Below, piece after piece: positions 52,624 to 62,004 of a stretch of 64,000 nt of DNA; the first letter of the stretch is position 1; the number at the start of each line of letters is the position of its first letter. This DNA comes from Clostridia bacterium. GTDB lineage: Bacteria > Bacillota > Clostridia > UBA1381. The position numbers and the translations under genes were made by a program. Below the pieces are notes generated by a model. That model was given only the letters and a program-made list of their open reading frames with translations, had not been told where the DNA came from and ran no database searches. Location of the stretch: NCBI GenBank assembly GCA_017935675.1, contig JAGBHE010000065.1:62001-126000 (forward strand), in the 5' to 3' direction.

Positions 52624-53217
52624 ATGAAATACAAGGTAATTCTTGCTTCCGGTTCGCCGAGGCGATGTGAAATATTAAAAAATATAGGATTGGAATTTTC
52701 GGTTATAAAATCCGGAGCGGATGAAAGTCTTGTAAATCCTGACGGGATACCGGTAGATATTTATGTGCAGGAGCTTGCAATGCTGAAAGCCGGTGACGTC
52801 TGCGGACAGATTACAGCAGCCGCACCGGCGCTTGTGATAGGGGCGGATACCGTTGTTTCCCTTGACGGGAAAATACTCGGTAAGCCCGGGGATGCCGGTG
52901 CCGCCTTTGATATGCTGAAAATGCTTTCCGGAAAAGAGCATGAGGTATATACCGGATTTTGCGTGATGCGAACCGTAGACGGTCTTTCTGTCTGCGGAAG
53001 TGAGCGGACAAAGGTAAAATTTGCCGATTTTACAGATGATGAGATAGATAAATATGTTAAGACAGGAGAGCCGATGGATAAAGCGGGCGCATATGGAATA
53101 CAGGGGAAGGGTGTTATGCTTGTTGAGGGAATAAGCGGAGATTATTTTAACGTTGTTGGACTTCCCGTAAGAAGCCTTATTAATCTTATGAAAAAAGAAT
53201 TTGATTTTGAATATTAA
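52624..53217 (+). CDS. maf: Maf-family nucleotide pyrophosphatase
   Basis: A 197-residue house-cleaning enzyme that hydrolyses dTTP, UTP or modified nucleotides to monophosphates. ASGSPRRCEIL opens the protein, GADTVVSLDG lies near residue 74, and KAGAYGIQGKG near 155 completes the active site. Maf can also inhibit septation when overexpressed. It often precedes mreB, as here, and so is the first gene of the shape cluster. TGGAGG precedes the ATG. Confidence 0.93.
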   Translation: MKYKVILASGSPRRCEILKNIGLEFSVIKSGADESLVNPDGIPVDIYVQELAMLKAGDVCGQITAAAPALVIGADTVVSLDGKILGKPGDAGAAFDMLKMLSGKEHEVYTGFCVMRTVDGLSVCGSERTKVKFADFTDDEIDKYVKTGEPMDKAGAYGIQGKGVMLVEGISGDYFNVVGLPVRSLINLMKKEFDFEY

Positions 53218-53237
53218 AATAAAGGCAGGAAAGAATA

Positions 53238-54224
53238 ATGGGATTTTTTTCAAAAAGTATAGGTATAGATCTTGGAACCGCAAGTACTCAGATTTATAAA
53301 AAGGGAAGCGGAATTGTTTTAAACGAGCCGTCTGTCGTTGCGGTTGATAAATTTGACGGCAAGGTTCTTGCCGTCGGTGCTGAAGCTAATGAGATGATAG
53401 GAAGAACTCCTGACAGCATAGTTGCGATAAGACCGATTAAGGATGGAGTTATTGCTGATTTTGATATAACGCGCGCCATGCTGAGAAGCTTTATTATCGA
53501 CAGCGCAGTCGGAGGCATACTGAAGCCGAAGGTTTTTGTCGCTGTTCCGTCGGGAATTACAGAGGTTGAGAAAAGAGCTGTTGAAGAGGCGGCTGTGACA
53601 GCGGGAGCAAAATCCGTTACCTTTGTTGAAGAGCCTATGGCAGCTGCTATAGGCGCCGGACTTTCGGTGGACGATGCGGCAGGAAATATGATAGTTGATA
53701 TCGGCGGCGGCACAACAGAGGTGGCTGTTATCAGCCTTGGAGGAATTGTTGCTTCAAAATCCGTAAGAATAGCCGGAGACGCCCTTGACAGCGCCATTAT
53801 TAATTTTGTTAAAAAGGAACATGGAATAAATATCGGTGACCGAATGGCAGAGGAAGTAAAAATAGCAATCGGAAATGCTTTTGATACAGGGGAAAGCAAG
53901 CAGTTTGCTTTGCGCGGACGCGATGTTTCAACAGGACTTCCGAAGCAGGAAACGGTAACATCTTCGGAAATAAGAGAGGCTATGAGTGAAAATATGTCTC
54001 AGATAATGGAAGCAATACGCGTTACCCTTGAACATACGCCGCCGGAGCTTGCAGCCGATGTCATGGAGCGCGGAATTATTCTTTCCGGCGGAAGCGCCGC
54101 GATAAGCGGACTTTGCGAGCTTATAAAAAGTGAGCTTGATATAGAAGCGCATGTTGCCGAGGAGCCTCAGAACTGCGTTGCAATCGGTACGGGACTGTCA
54201 ATAAGCCGGGCTGCAAGAAAATAA
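53238..54224 (+). CDS. mreB: Rod shape-determining protein MreB
   Basis: A 328-residue actin homologue forming membrane filaments that guide lateral wall synthesis. GIDLGTAST is the first phosphate loop, VDIGGGTTEVAVIS the second and ILSGGSAAISG the adenosine motif. GGCAGGAAAG precedes the ATG. Unusually, its stop overlaps the start of an IS-end-like repeat that separates it from mreC. Confidence 0.95.
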   Translation: MGFFSKSIGIDLGTASTQIYKKGSGIVLNEPSVVAVDKFDGKVLAVGAEANEMIGRTPDSIVAIRPIKDGVIADFDITRAMLRSFIIDSAVGGILKPKVFVAVPSGITEVEKRAVEEAAVTAGAKSVTFVEEPMAAAIGAGLSVDDAAGNMIVDIGGGTTEVAVISLGGIVASKSVRIAGDALDSAIINFVKKEHGINIGDRMAEEVKIAIGNAFDTGESKQFALRGRDVSTGLPKQETVTSSEIREAMSENMSQIMEAIRVTLEHTPPELAADVMERGIILSGGSAAISGLCELIKSELDIEAHVAEEPQNCVAIGTGLSISRAARK

Positions 54225-54345
54225 CTAAAAGCAAGATGTCCCCCGCCTCTATAGGCGGCGGGTTCCACTTACTTTTTGGGGGTGGAGGTACAATCCCCTA
54301 CTGAAACGTTGAATGACGGGGCTTTGCCCCTTATTGAATCTTCGG
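54223..54345 (+). repeat. IS200/IS605-end-like hairpin repeat, copy 2, in the mreB-mreC gap
   Basis: 54223-54266 is nearly identical to the reverse complement of 21169-21212. It begins at the last base pair of the mreB stop codon. The next stretch (about 54275-54345) would encode VEVQSPTETLNDGALPLIES, which resembles the C-terminal tail of some TnpB proteins, and holds a GGGGCTTTGCCCC hairpin. It is probably a remnant of a TnpB-type element; no transposase gene survives. Confidence 0.5.
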
Positions 54346-54356
54346 AGATGATGGAT

Positions 54357-55175
54357 TTGAAGAATACTTTTGGGAAAAAACTGACTGTGACAGCCGTAAT
54401 AATTACAGCTGCTCTTGCCGTTTTTACGATAATCTTCGGTAATAATAATTTTCTGGTAAGCGGCGTAAGAACAATTTTTTCTCCGTTCCTGTCCCTTACT
54501 TCAAGGGCGGCTCATGAGATTAAGGATATGCAGTCATATTTTACGGAGCTTAAAAGCTACAAGGAGGAAAATACCAGGCTCGCCGAAGAAAATGCTGACC
54601 TTAAACGATCCGGTCTTTCGGTTGCTGAGTATAAGGCGGAGAATGACAGGCTGAAAGAATTGCTTGAGCTTCAGGATGAGATGGAGGGACGCTTCCGGAC
54701 GACTGCTGCCCTTGTTGTTTCCTATGAGCCCAATAACTGGTTTGATACAATTGTAATTAATAAAGGTAAATGGAGCGGCATTTCCGTGGGAGATGCGGTA
54801 GTTGCAAGCGGCGGAATTGTCGGCAAAATAACCGAGGTGGGAGCAGGCTACAGCGTTATTTCAACAATGCTTAACAGCGAAAACTCCATCGGCGTCAGAA
54901 TAGTGAGAAACGGCGAACTTGCCGTAGTGGAAGGAGATGCGGAGCTTTCAAAGAATAAGCTTTGCAGAATGAGCTTTATAGAGAAAGCCGGAGGCGTTAA
55001 TTTGGGAGACCTTGTTGAAACAACCGGCTCCGGCGGAGTGTATCCGTCGGGAATAAATGTTGGGACAGTAAAGGAAATAAAGGCTGAAAATTCTGTTCAG
55101 TATGCGGTAATCGAACCGGCTGTCAATGTATCGGAGCTTTATGAGGTGCTTGTTATAAGCGGAGGTGACGAGTGA
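54357..55175 (+). CDS. mreC: Rod shape-determining protein MreC
   Basis: A 272-residue membrane protein that links MreB to the wall-synthesis enzymes. One N-terminal helix (about residues 9-29) is followed by a coiled coil (KSYKEENTRLAEENADLKR) and two beta domains in the outer face (NNWFDTIVINKGKWSGI). The frame extends to 54276, but the first residues derive from the repeat above. TTG 54357, nine bases after GGAG, is the likeliest start; ATG 54348 or 54351 are alternatives too close to that site. Confidence 0.88.
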   Translation: MKNTFGKKLTVTAVIITAALAVFTIIFGNNNFLVSGVRTIFSPFLSLTSRAAHEIKDMQSYFTELKSYKEENTRLAEENADLKRSGLSVAEYKAENDRLKELLELQDEMEGRFRTTAALVVSYEPNNWFDTIVINKGKWSGISVGDAVVASGGIVGKITEVGAGYSVISTMLNSENSIGVRIVRNGELAVVEGDAELSKNKLCRMSFIEKAGGVNLGDLVETTGSGGVYPSGINVGTVKEIKAENSVQYAVIEPAVNVSELYEVLVISGGDE

Positions 55176-55660
55176 TGAAATACATAAAAGCTGCTGTATG
55201 GATTTTTGTACTGTCACTTGTTTACGCAAGCGGAATACTGCGTATTTTTAATATATCGGCAGAGCTTCTTATGATATTTTGCGGTATTTTTGCTTTTTTG
55301 TCAGAAAGTTTCAGAGCTTCTGCGGTTGTGTCGATAATATGCGCTGTGCTGATGAGCGGTCTCGGAGGCAGGGGATTTGCTTTCTGTGTATTGTCATGCG
55401 TTTACTTTGCTCTTCTGTGTCTTTGGGTTCGGCCGACAAGAAAGCCGATGCTGAAATTTACCGTTGTCGGCGGGGGGTATGCGTTTATTTTTGAGGCGGC
55501 ATTTTATCTGTTATTCTGCCGGAGTGAAATGGATCCGGCGGCAGCGCTCAGAAGTGTAATTTGTCCGTCATTTGTATATAATACTCTGCTTTGTATGATA
55601 CTGTATCCCGCTGTGCGGAAAAGCTTTGAGGAAAAGGAAAGATATATTTTTGAAAATTGA
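55175..55660 (+). CDS. mreD: Rod shape-determining protein MreD
   Basis: A 161-residue, very hydrophobic protein with about five transmembrane segments and little sequence conservation; assignment rests on size, topology and position between mreC and mrdA. GGAGG lies nine bases before ATG 55175, which overlaps the mreC stop by one base. Confidence 0.8.
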   Translation: MKYIKAAVWIFVLSLVYASGILRIFNISAELLMIFCGIFAFLSESFRASAVVSIICAVLMSGLGGRGFAFCVLSCVYFALLCLWVRPTRKPMLKFTVVGGGYAFIFEAAFYLLFCRSEMDPAAALRSVICPSFVYNTLLCMILYPAVRKSFEEKERYIFEN

Positions 55661-55672
55661 GGTGAATAAGCA

Positions 55673-57742
55673 TTGCTTGGTGCAAGAGGCAGATTTAGAT
55701 TTATTTATTTAATAATTGTTATTGCTTTTGCTTGTCTGCTTGTCAGGCTTTCGGAATTGCAGCTTATCAACGGCAGCGAATATGACAAGCTTGCCGGGAG
55801 CAAGCTTACAATGAATCTTGCGGATAAAGCGCCGCGCGGCGAAATAACCGACAGATACGGCGAGCTTCTTGTCGGAAATAAGACAAGCTATTCTCTTGCA
55901 CTGCTGAAAACCGATATAAGCGATGATGAGCTTAACGGAATAATTTTTAAGGTACTTAACATGCTTGAGGAAGAAGGACAGGTTTTTGAGGACAGCCTTC
56001 CGATTGATGCGGAGAATTTGCAGTTTACCTTTGGAAGCGACGAGGAGCGTATTGAATGGATAAATAAATCAGGCCATGAAAAGCTGCTGGGCGGCGTGGA
56101 AAACGGAGCACAGGCACTTTCTGTCCTTGCTTCGGAGGTTTATCATATAAATTTGTCGTATTCACAGCAGGATGTGCGCAGAATCGCAGGTGTGCGGTAT
56201 GAAGCGGAAAAAAGAGGATTTTCTCCGCTGTCTCCGTTTATAATAGCGGAGGATGTTTCAATAGCTCTTGTTTCTAAAATTAAGGAGTCGGGTGATGAAT
56301 TCCCGTGTATTGCCGTTACAAACAGCTTTGTCAGGGAATATTTTAATGATGGCTTTGCTTCTCACATTCTCGGGCGTGTAGGTAAGATGAATGAGGAGGA
56401 ATACAAGAAATATAAAGAGCAGGGCTACGGTTATAACGATAATATAGGAAAACAGGGTGTGGAGAAGCTTGCGGAAGCATATCTTCGCGGTGTCGACGGA
56501 GTCAAGGGAAGCGCGGAGGGAACCGGAAGCAAGGTCAGCCTTATTGACAAAACACCGACTAAGCCGGGCTCAAACATCGTTCTTACCATAGACATGGATT
56601 TGCAGAGAACTCTTGAAGAATCTCTTAAAACCCGTATTGAAAAAATAAGCAGGTCAGGCGGGGAGAAAACAGGGGCTGATGCAAATGCGGGCGCAGGTGT
56701 CGTAATTGATGTTAAAAACGGTGATATTCTTGCATGTGCATCATATCCTTCATATGATTTGTCAGATTTTAAGGAGCTTTACTCAAAATTGTCGGAGGAT
56801 GACGATAAGCCGCTTTGGAACCGCGCTGTCAGCGGAACATATACGCCCGGTTCAACCTTTAAGCCTCTTGTTGCCATTGCTGCTCTTGAAACGGGAAATC
56901 TGAAAACTTCGGAAAAAATTGTTGATGAGGGAATTTACAAGTTTTACGAGGGCTACAGACCGAGATGCTGGATATGGTCTGAGTATCAAACTACTCACGG
57001 CAGCATCAATGTCACGGAAGCTATTGAAAAATCATGTAACTACTTTTTCTATGAAGCCGGCAGAAGAACGGGAATTGATAAAATGGACGAGTACGGAGCA
57101 TTGTTCGGGCTTGGCGAGTACACCGGAACAGGACTCCCGGAGGAGGTAAAGGGTTATATTGCAAGTCCCGAAAGCAAGAAGAGAGTTGTTAAAACGGTAA
57201 CCGAGCAAGGCTGGTACGGCGCCGATACCCTACAGGCGGCTATAGGTCAGTCAATACATTCCTTTACTCCCCTTCAGATAGCAAATTATATTGCAACAAT
57301 TGCAAACGGCGGTACGAGATATAAGCTTAATCTTATAAAAAGTGTGAGATCCGGAATTGACGGAAGTCTTATCCGGGACGTTCAGCCGCAGGTTGAAGCA
57401 CAGATAGACATAAGTCCCGCCAATCTGAATGCTGTGCGGCTTGGTATGAAAAATGTGGTGGAAGAGGGATCGGCACGCGCTATTTTTACCGGATATCCAA
57501 TACAAATAGGAGGTAAAACAGGAACGGCTCAGGTTGGGACAAAGGTTTCGAATAATGCGCTTTTTGCGGCATTTGCACCCTTTGATAACCCTGAAATCGC
57601 TGTTTGCATAGTGATAGAGCATGGTGTGCGCGGAGCAAATGCAGCTTATGTTGCGAAGGAGATCTTTGATGAGTATTTCGGTCTTAAGGATGACGCGGTT
57701 TCCGCATTTGTGGAGCTTGAGGATTACGGACTGAACGGCTGA
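55673..57742 (+). CDS. mrdA: Penicillin-binding protein 2 (elongation transpeptidase)
   Basis: A 689-residue class B PBP that cross-links peptidoglycan during elongation. It has an N-terminal membrane anchor (about residues 7-24), a pedestal domain with PRGEITDRYGELLVGN, and the transpeptidase with the SxxK Ser in GSTFKPL (about residue 395), SCN in EKSCNYFF (about 453) and KTGTAQ (about 614). The start is TTG 55673 behind GAGGTGAA. It is the MreBCD partner and a beta-lactam target. Confidence 0.93.
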   Translation: MLGARGRFRFIYLIIVIAFACLLVRLSELQLINGSEYDKLAGSKLTMNLADKAPRGEITDRYGELLVGNKTSYSLALLKTDISDDELNGIIFKVLNMLEEEGQVFEDSLPIDAENLQFTFGSDEERIEWINKSGHEKLLGGVENGAQALSVLASEVYHINLSYSQQDVRRIAGVRYEAEKRGFSPLSPFIIAEDVSIALVSKIKESGDEFPCIAVTNSFVREYFNDGFASHILGRVGKMNEEEYKKYKEQGYGYNDNIGKQGVEKLAEAYLRGVDGVKGSAEGTGSKVSLIDKTPTKPGSNIVLTIDMDLQRTLEESLKTRIEKISRSGGEKTGADANAGAGVVIDVKNGDILACASYPSYDLSDFKELYSKLSEDDDKPLWNRAVSGTYTPGSTFKPLVAIAALETGNLKTSEKIVDEGIYKFYEGYRPRCWIWSEYQTTHGSINVTEAIEKSCNYFFYEAGRRTGIDKMDEYGALFGLGEYTGTGLPEEVKGYIASPESKKRVVKTVTEQGWYGADTLQAAIGQSIHSFTPLQIANYIATIANGGTRYKLNLIKSVRSGIDGSLIRDVQPQVEAQIDISPANLNAVRLGMKNVVEEGSARAIFTGYPIQIGGKTGTAQVGTKVSNNALFAAFAPFDNPEIAVCIVIEHGVRGANAAYVAKEIFDEYFGLKDDAVSAFVELEDYGLNG

Positions 57743-57788
57743 TTACTTGCCTGCACGGAGGTGCAGAGCAAAGGAGGTGCTCGGAAGA

Positions 57789-58478
57789 GTGGAAAAAAAG
57801 GATGCTGTGATTTTTAAAGGAACGGCGCAGGGGCTTAAAATGATAATTGACGATAAAACTCCGGTTATGGAAATACTGGAGGCCGTACGTGAAAAAATCA
57901 AGGCCTCGGCAGGTTTCTTTAAGGGTGACTGTGACATATATGTAGTCGGACGGGAACTGAATTCCTCGGATAAAATCAGAGTAACCTCCGTCATGCAGAC
58001 GCTTTATCCGGAGGCAAAGGTCATTTTCGGAGACATACCGCATAAAAATCACACGGATTTCGGAGCAAGGTTCATAGAGGACCTGGGCAGAGTGGCTGAA
58101 TCCTCAAAGGAAATGCTTAAATCAGACAGAAAACAGAAAAAACTTATTCCAACAAAATCAGATATGCAATTTTATGACGGCAGTATTTTTGATGGTGAGG
58201 AGCTGAATGCTGCCGGAGATATTCTTGTTTTGGGGAATGTGGAAAAGGGAGCTAAGATTACGGCTTCCGGAAGTATTTACATACTCGGAGGACTGTTCGG
58301 CGAGGCGTCAGCAGGGAGCTCCGGAGATGAAAAAGCAAAAATTGCAGCTGTGAAATTCAGCCCTACTGTTATTTCAATTGCAGGAATTAATTTGAATTTT
58401 AATGAAAATGCACAAGAAAACGGTGCAGAAATAGCACATTTGATGAATCATACAATTTTTTTGAATGAAATTTTGTAA
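57789..58478 (+). CDS. minC: Septum site-determining protein MinC
   Basis: MinC blocks FtsZ polymerisation near the poles. This 229-residue protein has an N-terminal FtsZ-binding domain (VIFKGTAQGLKMIID) and a C-terminal beta-helix (YDGSIFDGEELNAAGDILVLG, then ITASGSIYILGGLFG) that binds MinD. The GTG at 57789 follows GGAGGTG at a normal distance; the frame from 57747 is longer but lacks a site. No minE is present, so placement probably relies on DivIVA-type proteins elsewhere. Confidence 0.9.
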   Translation: MEKKDAVIFKGTAQGLKMIIDDKTPVMEILEAVREKIKASAGFFKGDCDIYVVGRELNSSDKIRVTSVMQTLYPEAKVIFGDIPHKNHTDFGARFIEDLGRVAESSKEMLKSDRKQKKLIPTKSDMQFYDGSIFDGEELNAAGDILVLGNVEKGAKITASGSIYILGGLFGEASAGSSGDEKAKIAAVKFSPTVISIAGINLNFNENAQENGAEIAHLMNHTIFLNEIL

Positions 58479-58484
58479 ATAATA

Positions 58485-58513
58485 TGGACAAATCAAAAAA
58501 TATATGTTATAAT
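58485..58513 (+). promoter_or_regulatory. Promoter upstream of minD
   Basis: TGGACA (58485-58490) and TATAAT (58508-58513) are 17 bp apart, so minD and following genes can be transcribed separately from minC. Confidence 0.6.
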
Positions 58514-58554
58514 AAGGAATGTGGGGTAAATTACTCATCATCGGAGGTCTGCTT

Positions 58555-59328
58555 ATGGGAGAAATCATTGTTGTTGCTTCCGGCAAGGGCGGTGTAGGTA
58601 AGACTGCGCTGACCGCCGGTATAGGCGAAGCATTGGACTCATATGATAAAAAAGTGCTGCTTATTGATACTGATATGGGGCTCAGAAATCTTGATATTGC
58701 ACTTGGAGTAGAAAACGAGGTTGTTTTTGATGTTCTTGACTGCATTGACGGCAGATGCGGGATTAATGATGCTTTAATTAAAATTTCGTGTAAAAACGGC
58801 GGACTTTCATTCTTGCCTGCCGCGCAGAGCCGCGGCGGAAAACATGCGGATGCGGAAAAATTCAGCAGCTTCTGCTCAGGCCTTAAGAATGATTTTGATT
58901 TTATTATTCTTGACAGCCCGGCAGGGCTTGGTATCGGGCTTTCTTCATGCTGCTGTGATTCGGCAATTGTCGTTGTTCAGCCGTACATAGCGTCTGTAAG
59001 AGATGCGGACAGATGCATTGATATCCTTGAGAGAAACAATATTTCCGGATTGAAGCTTGTTATAAACGGAGTCCGTCCGGAACTGATAAGCAAGGGTATT
59101 ATGTGGAATGTTGATGATATTGTTGATTTACTCGGAATACCTTTGCTTGGCATTGTTCCGTTTGATGATGAGCTCCTGAAAGGGGCTTTGGCAAATAAAC
59201 AGTCCATTGCTTTTGAAGCTTTCGGTAATATCGCAGGCCGCATGGCCGGCGAAAATATACCTGTTATTGACATTAACAGAAAAAAGATCGGGTTAACCGA
59301 TCGGATAAAAAAATTTTTAAAAAAATAA
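58555..59328 (+). CDS. minD: Septum site-determining ATPase MinD
   Basis: A 257-residue deviant Walker ATPase that recruits MinC to the membrane. SGKGGVGKTALTAG is the deviant Walker A, LLIDTDMGLRNLD and FIILDSPAGLG follow, and the C-terminal DRIKKFLKK is the amphipathic membrane-targeting helix. ATG 58555 has GGAGG upstream; the longer frame from 58519 is not used. Confidence 0.93.
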   Translation: MGEIIVVASGKGGVGKTALTAGIGEALDSYDKKVLLIDTDMGLRNLDIALGVENEVVFDVLDCIDGRCGINDALIKISCKNGGLSFLPAAQSRGGKHADAEKFSSFCSGLKNDFDFIILDSPAGLGIGLSSCCCDSAIVVVQPYIASVRDADRCIDILERNNISGLKLVINGVRPELISKGIMWNVDDIVDLLGIPLLGIVPFDDELLKGALANKQSIAFEAFGNIAGRMAGENIPVIDINRKKIGLTDRIKKFLKK

Positions 59329-59352
59329 TAACGAATTTGGGGGTTTGTTACT

Positions 59353-59757
59353 GTGAATATTGCACTGATTGCGCACGATAAGAAAAAGGAATTGATGGTA
59401 CAATTTTGTATCGCATATAAGGGCATACTTGAAAAACACGTTTTGTTCGCAACAGGAACAACCGGTAAGCTTGTTATAGAAGGCACAGGTTTGAATGTTT
59501 ACAGATTTCTGTCCGGACCTCAGGGCGGGGATCAGCAAATTGGCGCAAGGATAGCTTATAATGAGATAGATCTTGTACTGTTTTTCCGTGACCCTCTGAG
59601 CGGTGAAGGCTATGAGCCTGATGTTTTTTCACTTCTGAGGCTTTGTGATATGCATAATATTCCCATTGCAACAAATGTTGCTACAGCCGAGGTTCTTATA
59701 CATGGACTTGACCGCGGAGATCTTGACTGGCGTGATATAGTAAATCCGAAAAAGTAA
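59353..59757 (+). CDS. mgsA: Methylglyoxal synthase
   Basis: A 134-residue enzyme that converts dihydroxyacetone phosphate to methylglyoxal and phosphate. [12 protein letters not shown] opens it; [10 protein letters not shown] binds phosphate, and [14 protein letters not shown] and the Asp of FFRDPLSG complete the active site. The start is GTG 59353. It relieves sugar-phosphate stress, an odd but recurring neighbour of minD in Clostridia. Confidence 0.94.
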   Translation: MNIALIAHDKKKELMVQFCIAYKGILEKHVLFATGTTGKLVIEGTGLNVYRFLSGPQGGDQQIGARIAYNEIDLVLFFRDPLSGEGYEPDVFSLLRLCDMHNIPIATNVATAEVLIHGLDRGDLDWRDIVNPKK

Positions 59758-59782
59758 AATTTAAATTTCCCGGAGGATTAGT

Positions 59783-60595
59783 ATGAGTGAATGTAGTCAT
59801 AATTGTGAAAGCTGCTTGGAAAATTGTGCAGAGCGGAGTGCAGAGTCCTTTGCGGCAGAGCAGAATATGTTTTCAGATGTAAAAAAGGTTATAGGTGTAG
59901 TCAGCGGAAAGGGCGGCGTAGGAAAATCCTCGGTATGCGGAATGCTTGCTGTCGAGTGCAGCCGGAGAGGACTTAAAACAGCTGTGCTTGACGCTGATAT
60001 AACAGGCCCGTCAATTCCGAAGATGTTCGGAATAACCGAACAGGCGAAAGGCAGTGAGGACGGAATTTATCCGGTTAATACAAAATCCGGAATTGAGGTT
60101 ATGTCGATAAATCTGCTGCTTGAAAACCAGACTGACCCCGTTGTCTGGAGAGGACCTGTAATCGGCGGAACGGTAAAGCAGTTCTGGACTGATGTAATAT
60201 GGGGTGATGTGGATATAATGTTTATTGACATGCCGCCCGGAACAGGTGATGTACCTCTTACTGTATTTCAGTCACTGCCGGTTGATGGCATAATTGTAGT
60301 AACATCTCCGCAGGAGCTTGTTTCAATGATAGTTGAAAAGGCTGTAAAAATGGCTGAGATGATGAATATCGAGGTACTCGGTCTTGTTGAAAATATGAGT
60401 TATATTCTCTGCCCTGACTGCGGAAAGAAAATTGAGGTTTTCGGCAAAAGCAGAATCAATGAAGTCGCCGGAAAAAATAATATTTCCGATTTCGTATCAC
60501 TGCCGCTTGACCCTGAAATTGCAGCGCTTTGTGATGCCGGAAGGATTGAAGAGTATAAGGGCGGGGCGCTTGGAGTATTTACAAACAAGCTTTGA
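59783..60595 (+). CDS. Mrp/ApbC-family iron-sulfur carrier ATPase
   Basis: A 270-residue P-loop protein that probably carries or inserts Fe-S clusters. SGKGGVGKSSVCG near residue 40 is the deviant Walker A. The C-terminal CPDCGKK (about 212) is the CxxC pair that bridges a cluster between two subunits. An additional N-terminal Cys set (C4, C8, C11, C15) could bind a second cluster, a feature of many clostridial Mrp proteins. Confidence 0.9.
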   Translation: MSECSHNCESCLENCAERSAESFAAEQNMFSDVKKVIGVVSGKGGVGKSSVCGMLAVECSRRGLKTAVLDADITGPSIPKMFGITEQAKGSEDGIYPVNTKSGIEVMSINLLLENQTDPVVWRGPVIGGTVKQFWTDVIWGDVDIMFIDMPPGTGDVPLTVFQSLPVDGIIVVTSPQELVSMIVEKAVKMAEMMNIEVLGLVENMSYILCPDCGKKIEVFGKSRINEVAGKNNISDFVSLPLDPEIAALCDAGRIEEYKGGALGVFTNKL

Positions 60596-60630
60596 TATAT
60601 TTTTACTGAAGCTGAAAGGGCTGATATAAA

Positions 60631-61080
60631 TTGAGCGAAAAAGCCGAAGAAGCACGCAGGCTTTTTATGGAGGGTTATAATTGTACGCAGGCTGTAGTCG
60701 GAGCTTTTGCGGGCGAGCTTGGAATTGATTTTGAAACTGCAATGAGATTTTCTTCTTCTTTCGGAGGAGGTATGGGAAGACTGCGCGAGGTGTGCGGAGC
60801 TGTAAGCGGTATGTTTATGGTGGCAGGTTTAAAGTTCGGATATTCATCACCGGACGCATTCCTTGAAAAATCGGAACATTATAAGCGTATTCAGGAGCTT
60901 GCCGAGAAATTCAGCGACAAGAACGGATCCATAGTTTGCAGGGATATCTTAAAGCTCAGAACACATAAGGACACACCGAATCCCGAGCCTCGGACAAAGG
61001 AATACTATAAAAACAGACCTTGTGCCGAGATCGTTGCCGGGGCGGCTGCCATAATAGATGAATATATTAAAAATAACTGA
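60631..61080 (+). CDS. C_GCAxxG_C_C family protein
   Basis: A 149-residue protein with the Cys pattern of this probable redox family: YNCTQAVV, then FGGGMGRLREVCGAVSGMF, a Cys in VCRDIL and one in PCAEIV. Such proteins are thought to bind a metal or flavin, but their function is not established. It starts at TTG 60631 behind AAAGGG and follows mrp by 35 bp. Confidence 0.82.
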   Translation: MSEKAEEARRLFMEGYNCTQAVVGAFAGELGIDFETAMRFSSSFGGGMGRLREVCGAVSGMFMVAGLKFGYSSPDAFLEKSEHYKRIQELAEKFSDKNGSIVCRDILKLRTHKDTPNPEPRTKEYYKNRPCAEIVAGAAAIIDEYIKNN

Positions 61081-61084
61081 CAAA

Positions 61085-61117
61085 AAATCTCAGCTGTAAT
61101 GCAGCTGAGATTTTTTT
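61085..61117. terminator. Bidirectional terminator between C_GCAxxG_C_C and AraC genes
   Basis: Arms AAATCTCAGCTG (61085-61096) and CAGCTGAGATTT (61102-61113) make a 12-bp perfect stem with a five-base loop, followed by more Ts and preceded by an A-run. Confidence 0.9.
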
Positions 61118-61118
61118 G

Positions 61119-61964
61119 TCAGTTATGCAGACTGCTGTATTTTTTACGCATTTCAAGGGGAGACGCGCCTGCGTATTTTCTGAAAATCCTGTAAAAGAAA
61201 TTAACATCGGAGTAGCCGACCGAGAAAGCAATTTCGGAAATTTTCTTGTTGGTGTTGGCAAGAAGCCTGCAAGCCTCATTTATACGTTTTTTTTCAAGAT
61301 ACTCCGTGAACCCCATTCCGGTTGCTGTTTTAAATTTGAGGCTGAGATATGAGGTGCTGTAGCAAAGCTCATGAGACAGCTCTGTCAGGGTGATTTTATT
61401 CATGTAATTTTTTTCAACGCGGTCTGTAATATATATTATTGCATCATCGGTTTTTTCCGAATCCCTTGTGACTGTACGCATTGTTATAATGAAAAGCTCA
61501 ATCAGCTGACATCTTATCATTTCCGTAAAGCCCGGTGCTTTCTGATTGTATTCGTCCATCATGCTTCTCAGCAGCATATATATTTTCCCGTCCTTGTCCC
61601 TGAACTGATAGTTTGATGGGTTTACATACATGTTTCGGACGCTCATTTTGATAAGATAATGATTGAGAAGCTCTGAAAAGCTTCTGCAATGCACAAGGCT
61701 CCGGTCTATAAGATCAGGTAAAAACAAACAGTTTATAACCTCAAAGCCTCTGTCATCAATGCTTTTATAGCTGTGAGATGTGCCGTAATCAATAACAAGA
61801 TAGTCGCCTTTTCGGATTATTGACTCATTTTCTGCCACATAATGCTTTGCCGCGCCTTTTGTAACATAGACAAGCTCAAGAAAATCATGCTTGTGAGGTG
61901 CCGCATACTCGGAAGCACAGGGTTCAATTATTATTGGTTCATTTTTTTTTGATGTGTAAAACAT
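61119..61964 (-). CDS. AraC-family transcriptional regulator
   Basis: A 281-residue regulator with an N-terminal cupin sensor (PHKHDFLELVYVTKGAA near residue 22) and a C-terminal pair of helix-turn-helices (LTELSHELCYSTSYLSLKF, then KISEIAFSVGYSDVNFFYRIF near residue 245). It probably senses a sugar and activates the divergent GH106-like gene. ATG 61964 follows GGTGATT; the frame extends to 62018 without a site. Confidence 0.92.
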   Translation of the reverse strand: MFYTSKKNEPIIIEPCASEYAAPHKHDFLELVYVTKGAAKHYVAENESIIRKGDYLVIDYGTSHSYKSIDDRGFEVINCLFLPDLIDRSLVHCRSFSELLNHYLIKMSVRNMYVNPSNYQFRDKDGKIYMLLRSMMDEYNQKAPGFTEMIRCQLIELFIITMRTVTRDSEKTDDAIIYITDRVEKNYMNKITLTELSHELCYSTSYLSLKFKTATGMGFTEYLEKKRINEACRLLANTNKKISEIAFSVGYSDVNFFYRIFRKYAGASPLEMRKKYSSLHN

Positions 61965-62004
61965 AAAATCACCATGTAAATATAAAAAATTATCTATTGA
62001 TTTT

